A stretch of 32,297 nucleotides of DNA from an uncultured Muribaculaceae bacterium (GTDB lineage Bacteria > Bacteroidota > Bacteroidia > Bacteroidales > Muribaculaceae): positions 1-32,297 of the forward strand of contig CAJLTZ010000020.1 of NCBI GenBank assembly GCA_905209725.1. Direction: 5' to 3'. Made by a program: the position numbers and the translations under genes. Below the pieces are notes generated by a model. The model made no database searches, was not told the DNA's origin, and saw only the letters and a list, made by a program, of their open reading frames with translations. This document shows, in pieces, positions 1-8,178 of this stretch (position 1 is its first letter; every line of letters starts with the position of its first letter).

Positions 1-72
1 ATCAAAAATCGGTCGCCCCTGCATTAACATTTTTTATGGGATGGGGTCTAAGATTCCCTACAATTCAATATT

Positions 73-501
73 ATGCAGTACTATCTTACCATCAACAATC
101 AGACCATCGGCCCGATGAGCGCCAGCCAGGTGATGGCCTACAACGTTGATGCCAACACCCCCGTCTGCTCCGACGGCTCCAACTGGCGTCCCCTCTATAT
201 GTACCCGGAACTCATGGAACTTCTCAACCGCCAGGGCCGGTCGACATCCTCTCATAGCGACTCAGGCGTGTCCCAGCGAGTGCTCTGCGGTATCATGGCT
301 ATCCTCTTCGGTTCGCTCGGCGTGCAATATTTCATCGTAGGGAAAATCTGGGGCGGAATCATCACCATCCTCCTCTCACTCGTGACCTGCGGAGGCTGGA
401 GCATCATCACCCTAATCCAGGGTATCCTTATGCTCTGCATGAGCGACTCAGAATTCAACCGTAAATACGTAGACAACGACAAGACATTCCCGCTATTCTA
501 A
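73..501 (+). CDS. GYF-like plus TM2 domain membrane protein
   Basis: The 142-residue product has two parts. Residues 1-50 resemble the GYF_2 domain (YYLTINNQTIGPMSASQV), a small bacterial domain thought to bind proline-rich or other peptides. Residues about 68-135 form a TM2 domain with two membrane helices separated by the short turn LGVQYFIVGKIWGG. A polar Ser/Gly/Arg linker joins them. Such proteins are put in the inner membrane with the GYF part in the cytosol; the substrate is unknown. The stop codon overlaps the parC start by one base (TAATG), so the two are probably translated together. The start is the first ATG before the GYF fold; the 72 bases upstream show no gene and no convincing promoter. 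The domain calls are by pattern and the function is not known. Confidence 0.8.
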   Translation: MQYYLTINNQTIGPMSASQVMAYNVDANTPVCSDGSNWRPLYMYPELMELLNRQGRSTSSHSDSGVSQRVLCGIMAILFGSLGVQYFIVGKIWGGIITILLSLVTCGGWSIITLIQGILMLCMSDSEFNRKYVDNDKTFPLF

Positions 502-3110
502 TGGACGTCACCGACCGCCGCACCGTGCTCGCGGGGATGTTTCGCGAGTGGTATCTTGAATATGCCTCTTATGTAATTCTGGAACGAGCCGTCCCCCACA
601 TCGAGGACGGCCTCAAACCCGTGCAGCGACGCATCCTGCATTCCATGCGCCGCATCGACGACGGCCACTTCAACAAGGTGGCCAATATCGTGGGCCACAC
701 CATGCAGTTTCACCCTCACGGCGACGCCTCCATCGGCGACACGCTCGTGAAGATGGGCCAGAAACATCTGCTCGTGGACACACAGGGAAACTGGGGCAAC
801 ATCCTGACCGGCGACTCCGCAGCCGCCCCCCGTTACATCGAGGGACGCCTCTCGCAGTTTGCCATGGAGACAGTGTTCTCCCCCAAAGTGACGGAATGGA
901 CCAAGAGCTACGACGGGCGCAACGACGAACCGGTCACCTTTCCGGTGAAGTTTCCCCTGCTGCTCGCCCAGGGCGCCCAGGGTATCGCCGTGGGCCTCTC
1001 CTCGCGCATCCTGCCCCACAATTTCAACGAACTCCTCGATGCTGCCATCGACTATCTCCACGGCCGCTCCTTCCAGCTCCTCCCCGACTTCCAGACCGGA
1101 GGTCTCATGGACGCCTCCAGATATAACGACGGCCGGCGCGGCGGCGCTGTAAGAGTACGAGCCAAGATCGAAAAACTCGACAACAAGACCCTCGTAATCA
1201 CCGAACTGCCCTTCGGCCAGACCACCGGCACCCTCATCACCTCCATCCTCGCAGCCATGGAGAAGGGGAAAATCAAGGTGCGCAAGGTTGATGACAACAC
1301 TTCGCGCGAGGCCCGGATTGTGGTGCATCTGCAGCCAGGGTCATCGAGCGACAAGACCATCGATGCCCTCTACGCTTTCACCGACTGCGAGGTGTCGGTA
1401 TCGCCCAACTGCTGCGTGATACGCGACCGCAAACCGGTGTTTCTCAGCGTAACGGAACTGCTTGAGGACAGCGTGAACCGCACACGCGACATCCTGCGCC
1501 GCGAACTGGAAATCCGCCTCAGCGAATGCCGCGAGGAACGCCTCTTCTGCTCGCTCGAAAGGATTTTCATCGAAGAGCGCATGTATAAGGATATGGAGGT
1601 GGAACGCGCCGAGAACATGGAACGCGCCATCCGCCGGCTCGACACCCTCTTCCTACCCTGGCGTCCCAAATTCTTCCGCGAAATCACCGACGACGACCTT
1701 CTCGCCCTCTGGGAAATCAAGATGGCACGTATCCTGCGCTTCAACGCTGAGAAGGCCGACAAGAAAATTGCCGACCTCGACGCCGAAATCGACCGCCTCG
1801 TAGATGACATCGAACATATCGACCGCACCACAGAGCGCTGGTATCTCCACCTGAAGGAGAAATATGGCGACGCATTCCCGCGCCGCACCACCATCCGCTC
1901 CTTCGACTCAATCGAGGCAACAAAAGTGGCCGAGGCCAACAAGCGCCTCTACCACGACCCCGAAGGGGGCTTCATCGGCACAGGCCTGCGCGACAATGAA
2001 TACCTATTCAACTGCTCCGACCTCGATGATATCCTCGTGGTCTACCGCGACGGCTCCTATAAGATAGTACGCGTGCAGGACAAGCTCTACATCGGCAAAA
2101 AGGTGATCTACATCGGCCTCTACAAGAAGAAGGACGAACGCACCACCTATAATATTATATATCGCAACGGCCTTGGCGGCTACAGTTATATGAAGCGCTG
2201 CCATATCACCGGCCTCACCCGCGACAAAGACTACTGGCTCACGAAGAAGGACACCAAGGGGAGCCGCATCGAATGGTTCACGGCCAATCCCAACGGCGAG
2301 GCCGAGACGGTGCGCGTCACCCTCGTGGATGAGCCCAACGGCACAGGCCGCAGTCCGCGCAACTTAGAACTCACCATCGACTTCTCCAAACTCGCCATCA
2401 AGGGGAAGGAATCGCTGGGCAACCTTGTGACGAAATTCAAGATAAAGAGCGTGTCGATGGAGCGCAAGGGCACAAGCACCCTCGGCGGCCGCGAGGTATG
2501 GTTTGACCCCGACGTGCTCCGCCTCAACTACGACGGCCGCGGCCGCAGCCTCGGTGTGTTCCAGGGCGACGACAAGGTGCTCGTAATCACCCGCGACGGC
2601 GAGTATTTCACCTCCACTTATTCCGACACCAATCATTACGAAGACAATATCCTGCGCATAGATAAATTCGACCCACACAAGATCTGGACCCTCGCCCTCT
2701 TCGACAAAGGGCTGGGCTATCCCTACCTGAAGCGGTTCAGATTTGAGCCCTCAGCACGTCCGCAGCGCTTTGTAGGGGGCGACGAAGGTGGAGACATCCT
2801 CCTTCTCACCAGCACCCCCTCCCCTATCCTCACACTCCATTTCGGAGGTGCCGACGCCGATCGTCCGGAAGTCACCATCGATGCCGCAGAATTTATCGCC
2901 GAGAAAAGCTATAAGGCCAAGGGAAAACGCCTCACGCAGTTCCAGCTCGCCGACATCACCGAGCAACCCCAGCCTGAGAACTACGAGGATTCTGAGAACT
3001 CCGAGAACTCCGAGAACTCCGAGAACTCAGAGAACTCAGAGGATTCCGAGAACTCCGAGCCATCTCAGCCGAAAGCATTCTCGGATTCCTTATTCGACTT
3101 TGAAGAATGA
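501..3110 (+). CDS. parC: DNA topoisomerase IV subunit A (GyrA/ParC family)
   Basis: Type IIA topoisomerase breakage-rejoining subunit of 869 residues, expected to work with a ParE subunit (not in this window) to decatenate and relax DNA. The N-terminal winged-helix/tower part is clear: GLKPVQRRILHSM near residue 37, the quinolone-site helix HPHGDASIGD at 71-80, and the catalytic tyrosine Tyr112 in APRYIEGRLS. The residue matching E. coli ParC Ser80 is Ala76, and Glu84 is Asp80. A coiled-coil region (about 405-450) is followed by a C-terminal beta-pinwheel-like region with blade motifs such as DDILVVYRDGSYKIV. The last 45 residues are a low-complexity acidic tail built from Glu-Asn-Ser repeats, ending SDSLFDFEE. 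ParC rather than GyrA is preferred because the canonical GyrA box is not seen. It overlaps the next gene by four bases (ATGA). Confidence 0.92.
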   Translation: MDVTDRRTVLAGMFREWYLEYASYVILERAVPHIEDGLKPVQRRILHSMRRIDDGHFNKVANIVGHTMQFHPHGDASIGDTLVKMGQKHLLVDTQGNWGNILTGDSAAAPRYIEGRLSQFAMETVFSPKVTEWTKSYDGRNDEPVTFPVKFPLLLAQGAQGIAVGLSSRILPHNFNELLDAAIDYLHGRSFQLLPDFQTGGLMDASRYNDGRRGGAVRVRAKIEKLDNKTLVITELPFGQTTGTLITSILAAMEKGKIKVRKVDDNTSREARIVVHLQPGSSSDKTIDALYAFTDCEVSVSPNCCVIRDRKPVFLSVTELLEDSVNRTRDILRRELEIRLSECREERLFCSLERIFIEERMYKDMEVERAENMERAIRRLDTLFLPWRPKFFREITDDDLLALWEIKMARILRFNAEKADKKIADLDAEIDRLVDDIEHIDRTTERWYLHLKEKYGDAFPRRTTIRSFDSIEATKVAEANKRLYHDPEGGFIGTGLRDNEYLFNCSDLDDILVVYRDGSYKIVRVQDKLYIGKKVIYIGLYKKKDERTTYNIIYRNGLGGYSYMKRCHITGLTRDKDYWLTKKDTKGSRIEWFTANPNGEAETVRVTLVDEPNGTGRSPRNLELTIDFSKLAIKGKESLGNLVTKFKIKSVSMERKGTSTLGGREVWFDPDVLRLNYDGRGRSLGVFQGDDKVLVITRDGEYFTSTYSDTNHYEDNILRIDKFDPHKIWTLALFDKGLGYPYLKRFRFEPSARPQRFVGGDEGGDILLLTSTPSPILTLHFGGADADRPEVTIDAAEFIAEKSYKAKGKRLTQFQLADITEQPQPENYEDSENSENSENSENSENSEDSENSEPSQPKAFSDSLFDFEE
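2985..3065 (+). repeat. 9-bp tandem repeat in the parC tail (Glu-Asn/Asp-Ser x9)
   Basis: Nine consecutive 9-bp units of the form GAG-(AAC/GAT/CCA)-(TCC/TCA/TCT) encode EDS, ENS x5, EDS, ENS, EPS at residues 829-855. The unit length is a multiple of three, so gain or loss of units would change tail length without a frameshift. The neighbouring units are nearly identical at the DNA level, which suggests recent slippage. Confidence 0.9.
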
Positions 3111-3955
3111 AAATCTCCTCTATAATATTGACTCTGACAGTCGCAGTGGCAGCCGCGCTCCCATCCCGGGCACAAAGCGTTACTACCACCACAACAACGA
3201 CTACAACCACTGTAGCAGAGGATGAGTCGCGTCCGGTGACAGGCATCTATGCCCTGGAATTCGGCGGCGCATATGATTTCTCCAATTATCTCTCTCCGCT
3301 CTTCTACCGTGGCACAGACTTCACCTTCAGTGGCCAATGGACCAAGATCTTCAACCATTGTCCGCAGCGGATGGTGATGCGCTTCGAGTCGGACATCAAT
3401 TTCCAACTCATGCACAACCCCGCCAAGACAGCCTCAATGCTTGGATTCACTGCCGATTTCGCCTGGGGTCTCGGCGTCCGCTTCCTGCCGCATCCCAAAT
3501 GGACTGTGGCTGTGGGTGGCATGGTGGACATCTACGGTGGCGCGCTCTATCTGCCGCGCAACGGCAACAATCCCGTGACAGCCCTTGCCCGCGCCTCACT
3601 GCAGGCCAATGCCTCCGCTTCCTTCCAATTCAAGATGGGTCGCCTGCCGGTAACGCTTGTTGAGGAGGTGCGCACTCCACTGCTCGGGGCATTCTTCTGC
3701 CCAGAATATGGCGAAACATATTATGAAATCTATCTCGGCAACCATAAGAATCTCGCACACTTCGGTTGGCCGGGCAATTTCTTCGCCATCAACAACCAGA
3801 TAAGCCTGCGTCTCGACTTCGGCCGCACGGCGATGACCGTAGGTTATCGCCTCGACCTCAACACCTTCCATGCCAACAATCTCGACGCGCAGACCATGCG
3901 CAATTCCCTCGTGATAGGCATTATACCGGGAGGGCTTTCGGGAAACCGGTATTGA
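3107..3955 (+). CDS. DUF3316-family exported protein
   Basis: The 282-residue product starts with a signal peptide (MKISSIILTLTVAVAAALPSRAQS, cleavage expected near residue 22). It then has a run of ten threonines and a beta-rich body with the pattern seen in Bacteroidales DUF3316 proteins: RPVTGIYALEFGGAYDFSNYLSPL near the start, and LLGAFFCPEYGETYYEIYLGNHK towards the end. Alternating hydrophobic and aromatic strands suggest a periplasmic or outer-membrane beta structure. The function is unknown. The ATG overlaps the parC stop (ATGA), so it is probably translated with parC. The threonine run uses mixed codons (ACT, ACC, ACA, ACG), which argues for selection on the peptide and not simple nucleotide slippage. 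Confidence 0.75.
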   Translation: MKISSIILTLTVAVAAALPSRAQSVTTTTTTTTTTVAEDESRPVTGIYALEFGGAYDFSNYLSPLFYRGTDFTFSGQWTKIFNHCPQRMVMRFESDINFQLMHNPAKTASMLGFTADFAWGLGVRFLPHPKWTVAVGGMVDIYGGALYLPRNGNNPVTALARASLQANASASFQFKMGRLPVTLVEEVRTPLLGAFFCPEYGETYYEIYLGNHKNLAHFGWPGNFFAINNQISLRLDFGRTAMTVGYRLDLNTFHANNLDAQTMRNSLVIGIIPGGLSGNRY

Positions 3956-3996
3956 TAAGTAATAAGGAATAAGTGATGCGTAATGTTTGATGAGAG

Positions 3997-5067
3997 ATGA
4001 ATTCTAAATATTCAATTTTGAATTTTAAATTCCTTCCGCTGCTGGCTTTGCTGCTGGTCGGAATCACGGGATGCGTGAAAGAGCCGGACTATGCGTCGGC
4101 GCCTAAGAATGATCCCTTTGCGAATTTCGATGCCCTTACCGACATCGTGCGCTCACGCTATTGCTTCTTCGAGCAGAAGGATATCGACTGGGATGCCGTG
4201 GCGGCAGACTATCGCAAGAAGGTTACTTCCCAGACGAATGAGATGGACCTCTTCTTCATCCTCACCGAGATGCTCGACACGCTGCGCGACGGCCATGTGA
4301 ATCTCTCCGCCCCCTTCGCCACATCATATTATAAAAAATGGTGGAGCGACTATCCCCAGGATTTCAATGAGCGCACCCTGCAGCAATATTACCTGCATTT
4401 CGGCGGATTGCAGACCTCCGGCCTCACCTACTGCATGTTCGTGCCCGACTCTGTGGGCTATGTGCGCTGTCCCTCCTTCTCCACAGCCATCAGCGAGACC
4501 GGACTCGACTATATCCTTGCCATCCTCCAGAAGAGCAGGGGGCTGATAATTGATATCCGCGACAATGGCGGCGGACTGCTCACCAATGTGCCTACATTAG
4601 TGGGACGCTTCATCGACCATAAGATCACCGGCGGCTACATCCGCCATAAGACAGGCCCCGGCCCTAATGACTTCTCCGAACCTTTCGCGGTGGAATATTT
4701 CCCCTGCGGCAAGGACCGAATAAACTACACCGGGCCGATTGCCGTTCTTACCAATAGGAGCTGTTTCTCCGCGGCCAACGACTTCACGGCCGTGATGAAA
4801 GAACTTCCGCAAGTAAAGATAGTCGGTGCACGCACCGGTGGGGGCGGCGGCCTCCCCTTCTCCTCCGAACTTCCCAACGGCTGGAGCATACGCTTCTCCG
4901 CCTGTCCGCTGAGCGACGCCCACGACCGGTGCACGGAGTTCGGCATCGATCCAAGCCCCGGTTGCGAAGTGCACTGCACCCCCGAAGAACTCGCGGCCGG
5001 CAAAGACCGCATCCTCGAATTCGCAATTAAAATGTTATCTCAAAATAATGTCATTACCTCAAAATAA
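3997..5067 (+). CDS. S41-family peptidase, lipoprotein
   Basis: The 356-residue product has a lipoprotein signal with cysteine at residue 26 (LVGITGC), so it should be anchored to a membrane facing the periplasm or beyond. The body resembles C-terminal-processing/Tricorn-type S41 peptidases: LRDGHVNLS at about 97-103, the oxyanion/substrate loop IIDIRDNGGG at about 184-193, and the likely nucleophile Ser258 in NRSCFSAANDF. The Lys of the usual Ser-Lys dyad (in a G-x-K-T-x-G motif) is replaced: the aligned sequence is VGARTGGGGG. It may therefore use a Tricorn-like Ser-His arrangement (His100 is a candidate) or be impaired. No classic PDZ domain is obvious. Its last 20 bases overlap queC in another frame. 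The start codon sits at the edge of an AT-rich imperfect palindrome. Confidence 0.8.
   Translation: MNSKYSILNFKFLPLLALLLVGITGCVKEPDYASAPKNDPFANFDALTDIVRSRYCFFEQKDIDWDAVAADYRKKVTSQTNEMDLFFILTEMLDTLRDGHVNLSAPFATSYYKKWWSDYPQDFNERTLQQYYLHFGGLQTSGLTYCMFVPDSVGYVRCPSFSTAISETGLDYILAILQKSRGLIIDIRDNGGGLLTNVPTLVGRFIDHKITGGYIRHKTGPGPNDFSEPFAVEYFPCGKDRINYTGPIAVLTNRSCFSAANDFTAVMKELPQVKIVGARTGGGGGLPFSSELPNGWSIRFSACPLSDAHDRCTEFGIDPSPGCEVHCTPEELAAGKDRILEFAIKMLSQNNVITSK
3999..4032. repeat. AT-rich imperfect palindrome at the S41 gene start
   Basis: Beginning inside the start codon, GAATTCTAAATATTCAA is followed two bases later by TTGAATTTTAAATTC, which is close to its reverse complement (two bases shorter). 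It encodes residues 2-12 of the S41 lipoprotein. It could form a weak AU-rich hairpin over the start of the message. A role is not established. Confidence 0.45.
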
Positions 5068-5716
5068 AGACTGCATCATCGTGGTGTCGGGAGGCATGGA
5101 CTCCGTGACGCTGATGCATGAATATAAGGAAAGAATAGCCCTGGCGGTTACATTCGACTATGGCTCGCGCCATAACGCCCGCGAAATAGAATGCGCCCGC
5201 AAACAATGCGAGTTGCTGGGCATCGAACATATCGTGATTCCCCTAGCCTTCATGGGGGAATATTTCAAGAGTTCGCTGCTTATCGGCGGTGAGGAGATCC
5301 CCGACGGCCATTACGACGACGAGAACATGAAGAGCACGGTGGTGCCCTTCCGCAACGGCATCATGCTCAGCGTGGCCTGCGGTCTGGCCGAGAGCCGCTG
5401 TCTGAAATATGTGCTGATAGCCAATCATGGCGGCGACCATGCCATCTATCCCGATTGCCGAAGCGGTTTCATCCAAGCTATGGGAGAGGCCATGAGCGAG
5501 GGCACGTACGACCATGTGGAGATTCTCGCACCTTATACGGATATCACCAAGGCCGACATCGCAGCCCGCGGTGCAAAACTCGGCGTGGACTATTCGCTCA
5601 CATATTCCTGCTATAAGGGGGGCGAACACCATTGCGGCACATGCGGCACATGCACCGAACGCAAGGAGGCCTTCCTCCTCAGCGGCATCAAGGACCCGAC
5701 AATCTATGATGATTGA
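5048..5716 (+). CDS. queC: 7-cyano-7-deazaguanine (preQ0) synthase QueC
   Basis: ATP-dependent enzyme that converts 7-carboxy-7-deazaguanine (CDG) and ammonia to preQ0 in queuosine biosynthesis. The 222-residue product carries the PP-loop SGGMDS at 14-19 for ATP activation. Its C-terminal zinc site has four cysteines at 188, 196, 199 and 202 (CYKGGEHHCGTCGTC). Length is normal for the family. The start ATG lies inside the 3' end of the S41 peptidase gene (20-nt overlap), so the two are likely cotranscribed. The other preQ1 genes, queD, queE and queF, lie about 1.4 kb downstream on the opposite strand. The motifs leave little doubt about the identity. Confidence 0.96.
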   Translation: MSLPQNKDCIIVVSGGMDSVTLMHEYKERIALAVTFDYGSRHNAREIECARKQCELLGIEHIVIPLAFMGEYFKSSLLIGGEEIPDGHYDDENMKSTVVPFRNGIMLSVACGLAESRCLKYVLIANHGGDHAIYPDCRSGFIQAMGEAMSEGTYDHVEILAPYTDITKADIAARGAKLGVDYSLTYSCYKGGEHHCGTCGTCTERKEAFLLSGIKDPTIYDD

Positions 5717-5741
5717 TGATTTATAATGAAACCTTATTTTT

Positions 5742-6704
5742 ATGTGGAAATTTAATCCTATTTTTAAAAGCACCATCTGGGGAGGGGAGAAGATAAAGGA
5801 ATTTAAGCAGGCCGCCACGGAGCAACGCCAGATAGGAGAAAGCTGGGAACTCTCCGGAGTGGAGGGTTCGGAGTCGGTAGTGGCCACAGGCCCGGATGCC
5901 GGAATGACCCTCAGCGCCCTGATTGAGAAATATGGCGCGCGCCTTATGGGGGAGCGCAACCTGAAGCGTTTCGGCCACAGATTCCCGCTCCTCATCAAAT
6001 TCATCGACGCATCGGCCGACCTCTCAGTGCAGGTGCATCCCAACGATGAACTGGCTCAGAAACGCGGCGAAAACAACGGCAAGACCGAAATGTGGTATGT
6101 GATCGCCAACGGAAAGGGTGCGCGTCTCGCCAACGGCTTCAACCGTCCCCTCGACCCTTCGGAATATGAGGGACTCGTGGAGAGCGGTAAGATTGAGGAT
6201 GTGCTTAATTTCGTGGAGGTGCATCCCGGCGACACATTCTATATCCCTGCAGGCCGCGTGCATGCCATAGGCAAAGGATGCTTTGTGGCGGAGATTCAGC
6301 AAACTTCCGATGCCACCTACCGCATCTACGACTATCACCGCAAGGATGCCGACGGCAACGAGCGCCAGCTCCACACCGAACTCGCCAAGGATGCCATCAA
6401 TTTCGGCGACACCGACGGCAACCCCGTGAACTATATCGCCAAAGAGGATATTCCGGTCACACTCGTGAAGTCGCCCTTCTTCACCACCAATCTGCTGATG
6501 ATCGACGAGAGCCTGATACGCGACTACAAGGAGAGCGACACATTTGTGGTGCTGATAGCCACAGAGGGACGCGCCCGCGTGACCTGCGCCGGGGAAACAC
6601 TCGACATGCACGCCGGAGAAACCATCCTCGTGCCTGCAAGCGCCTGCGGACTAACAATCGAGCCCCAAGGCAAATTCACCGCCCTGGAAACATTTATCTC
6701 ATAA
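5742..6704 (+). CDS. manA: Mannose-6-phosphate isomerase, class I
   Basis: Zinc-dependent cupin isomerase that interconverts fructose 6-phosphate and mannose 6-phosphate, feeding mannose catabolism and GDP-mannose/GDP-fucose synthesis. At 320 residues it matches the short class I form. Visible motifs are FKSTIWGG near the start, the metal-site segment QVHPND (Gln97, His99), Glu116 in KTEMWYV, and FYIPAGRVHAIGKG with His174. The C-terminal cupin half ends with TILVPASACGLTIE. It follows queC by 25 bases in the same direction. The gap contains GATGATTGATGATT, a short repeat of a kind common between genes in this order. The link to queC is probably only operonic. Confidence 0.94.
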   Translation: MWKFNPIFKSTIWGGEKIKEFKQAATEQRQIGESWELSGVEGSESVVATGPDAGMTLSALIEKYGARLMGERNLKRFGHRFPLLIKFIDASADLSVQVHPNDELAQKRGENNGKTEMWYVIANGKGARLANGFNRPLDPSEYEGLVESGKIEDVLNFVEVHPGDTFYIPAGRVHAIGKGCFVAEIQQTSDATYRIYDYHRKDADGNERQLHTELAKDAINFGDTDGNPVNYIAKEDIPVTLVKSPFFTTNLLMIDESLIRDYKESDTFVVLIATEGRARVTCAGETLDMHAGETILVPASACGLTIEPQGKFTALETFIS

Positions 6705-6794
6705 GCCTCCCCGAAAGGCAACCCTTTCACCCATTCAAGCGTTATAAAGATAAGACTTGGATTTTACTGACAATCTTAATTAATCTTTATCGCT

Positions 6795-7028
6795 ATGAAT
6801 GATCGATTGGACACCGAGGAGCGCAAAGAGCTCCCTGACAATATGTTCGGACTTCCCGGAAGGCGTGAATATCCTATGCCCGACGCCGCCCACGTGCGGG
6901 CCGCCGAGGCTTATTTCCGCTATTGCCCCGAGGAACTGAAACCGGAGCTTGCGCGCAACATCATGCGCTTCGCCGCCAAATATGGCGTAGATGTAGAGAG
7001 CGAAAATGTGCGCACATACGCTATGTGA
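6795..7028 (+). CDS. Small conserved-looking protein of unknown function
   Basis: A 77-residue soluble protein, mainly charged and helical: PMPDAAHVRAAEAYFRYCPEELKPELARNIMRFAAKYGVDV. Codon use (high G/C third positions) is like the flanking genes, which supports a real gene. The pattern PxPDxxHVxxAxxxF recalls small proteins found in phage and chromosomal contexts (DUF6582-like), but I cannot confirm the family. There is no signal peptide and no membrane segment. It lies 90 bases after manA and ends 38 bases before the end of the convergent queF. I see no clear promoter in the upstream gap. Function unknown. Confidence 0.65.
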   Translation: MNDRLDTEERKELPDNMFGLPGRREYPMPDAAHVRAAEAYFRYCPEELKPELARNIMRFAAKYGVDVESENVRTYAM

Positions 7029-7066
7029 CACATCCCGCCGCTACAAAACATATAAAAAACAGTATA

Positions 7067-7534
7067 TCAATAATTGGCGAGTTCTTGCATTCTGCGGGTG
7101 GCCGCCAATTGTTCATGTTCGGCATCGCCCCAGCATGCGAAGGGATTGATGCTGATGCCTCCGCGCGGCATGAAACGACCCGCCACCTCGATGTAGCGCG
7201 GGTCCATGAGCCTGATGAGGTCTTTCATGATGATGTTCACACAATCCTCATGAAAATCACCGTGATTGCGGAATGAGAAGAGATAGAGCTTCAGGCTCTT
7301 GCTCTCCACCATCCTCTCACGGGGAATATAATTTATATAGATATGGCCGAAATCGGGCTGACCGGTTTTGGGGCAAAGTGTGGTGAATTCGGGACAGTCG
7401 AATCTCACCACGTATTCATTATCAGGATGTTTGTTTTCAAAGCATTCGAGCAGCGCGGGGTTATAATCCTGCGGATAAGCCACGCCCTGATTGCCGAGGA
7501 GCGTAACCCCCTCCAGTTCTTTCTCACTTCTCAT
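7067..7534 (-). CDS. queF: NADPH-dependent 7-cyano-7-deazaguanine reductase QueF
   Basis: Reduces the nitrile of preQ0 to the amine preQ1, the last free-base step of queuosine synthesis. The 155-residue unimodular form starts MRSEKELEGVTLLGNQG. A longer open frame runs upstream to 7756, but that part overlaps queE, has no family resemblance and was not used. Catalytic Cys54 (TTLCPKTGQPDFGH) forms the thioimide with substrate and Asp61 is the proton donor. The QueF signature for NADPH binding is present as ESKSLKLYLFSFRNHGDFHED. It is the last gene of the minus-strand run, 65 bases after queE, and ends close to the convergent small gene. No strong terminator is visible between them. Confidence 0.95.
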   Translation of the reverse strand: MRSEKELEGVTLLGNQGVAYPQDYNPALLECFENKHPDNEYVVRFDCPEFTTLCPKTGQPDFGHIYINYIPRERMVESKSLKLYLFSFRNHGDFHEDCVNIIMKDLIRLMDPRYIEVAGRFMPRGGISINPFACWGDAEHEQLAATRRMQELANY

Positions 7535-7599
7535 AATGTGTGTGATAGGGTAATGTGCGATTAGTAAAAAATTGATGACGGGTATCAACCAGTCCTGCG

Positions 7600-8178
7600 T
7601 CAGGGGATTCCGAGGAAGCGGTGAAGCTGCACCGAGAGTGTCCATCTGGGGTCGGCAAGCACGCGGCGCACGGTGCGCAGGCGGTTCTTGGCGAATTCCT
7701 CCGGGTCGGGCACATAGCAGGGCTGCAGATACATGAGCGTCTTCTCGTGGCGGCAAGGGAGGGCGATATAATCCTCCAGCGGCTGACCGATATCCACCAC
7801 CTTGATCTCATCGGCATGCTCCACCACTACGGGCGCGTCCTTGGGCGATACACACACCCAGTCGATACCCTCCGGAAGGGGCACAGTGCCGTTAGTCTCG
7901 ATGGCTATCTTTTTGCCGGTGGCGCGACGCAGCAGGCGGATAAAATCGGTGTCGATCCAGAGCGCCGGTTCGCCGCCGGTAATCACAATCCAGTCGGCCT
8001 TATAAAGTTTCACGGCGTGCACGATGGCATCGTCGTCCATAAATATGCCCTCCTCGTGACGTGTGTCGCAAAAAGGGCATTTCAGGTTGCATCCCGAGAA
8101 GCGGATGAACACCGAGGGATAGCCTGCATGATGTCCCTCCCCTTGCAGGGAATAGAAAATTTCATTAATCTTTCTCAT
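7600..8178 (-). CDS. queE: 7-carboxy-7-deazaguanine synthase QueE (radical SAM)
   Basis: Radical SAM enzyme that contracts the ring of 6-carboxytetrahydropterin (QueD product) to CDG. The 192-residue product has the [4Fe-4S] motif C-x3-C-x2-C at Cys30, Cys34 and Cys37 (SGCNLKCPFCDTR), LQGEGHHAG near the start, and the SAM-binding GGEP at 68-71. Length fits the family. The start MRKINEIFYSLQGEG is chosen over an upstream ATG in the same frame at 8292, because the added residues lie within queD and look unlike any QueE. The start lies 14 bases inside the queD gene, implying translational coupling. Confidence 0.95.
   Translation of the reverse strand: MRKINEIFYSLQGEGHHAGYPSVFIRFSGCNLKCPFCDTRHEEGIFMDDDAIVHAVKLYKADWIVITGGEPALWIDTDFIRLLRRATGKKIAIETNGTVPLPEGIDWVCVSPKDAPVVVEHADEIKVVDIGQPLEDYIALPCRHEKTLMYLQPCYVPDPEEFAKNRLRTVRRVLADPRWTLSVQLHRFLGIP

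Noticed and set aside
2985..3065. Short-repeat array as a CRISPR
   Set aside because: The units are 9 bp without spacers and encode a protein tail.
7535..7756. Upstream extension of queF by 74 residues
   Set aside because: It is a shadow of queE in another frame. QueF of this type is about 150 residues and starts at MRSEKEL.
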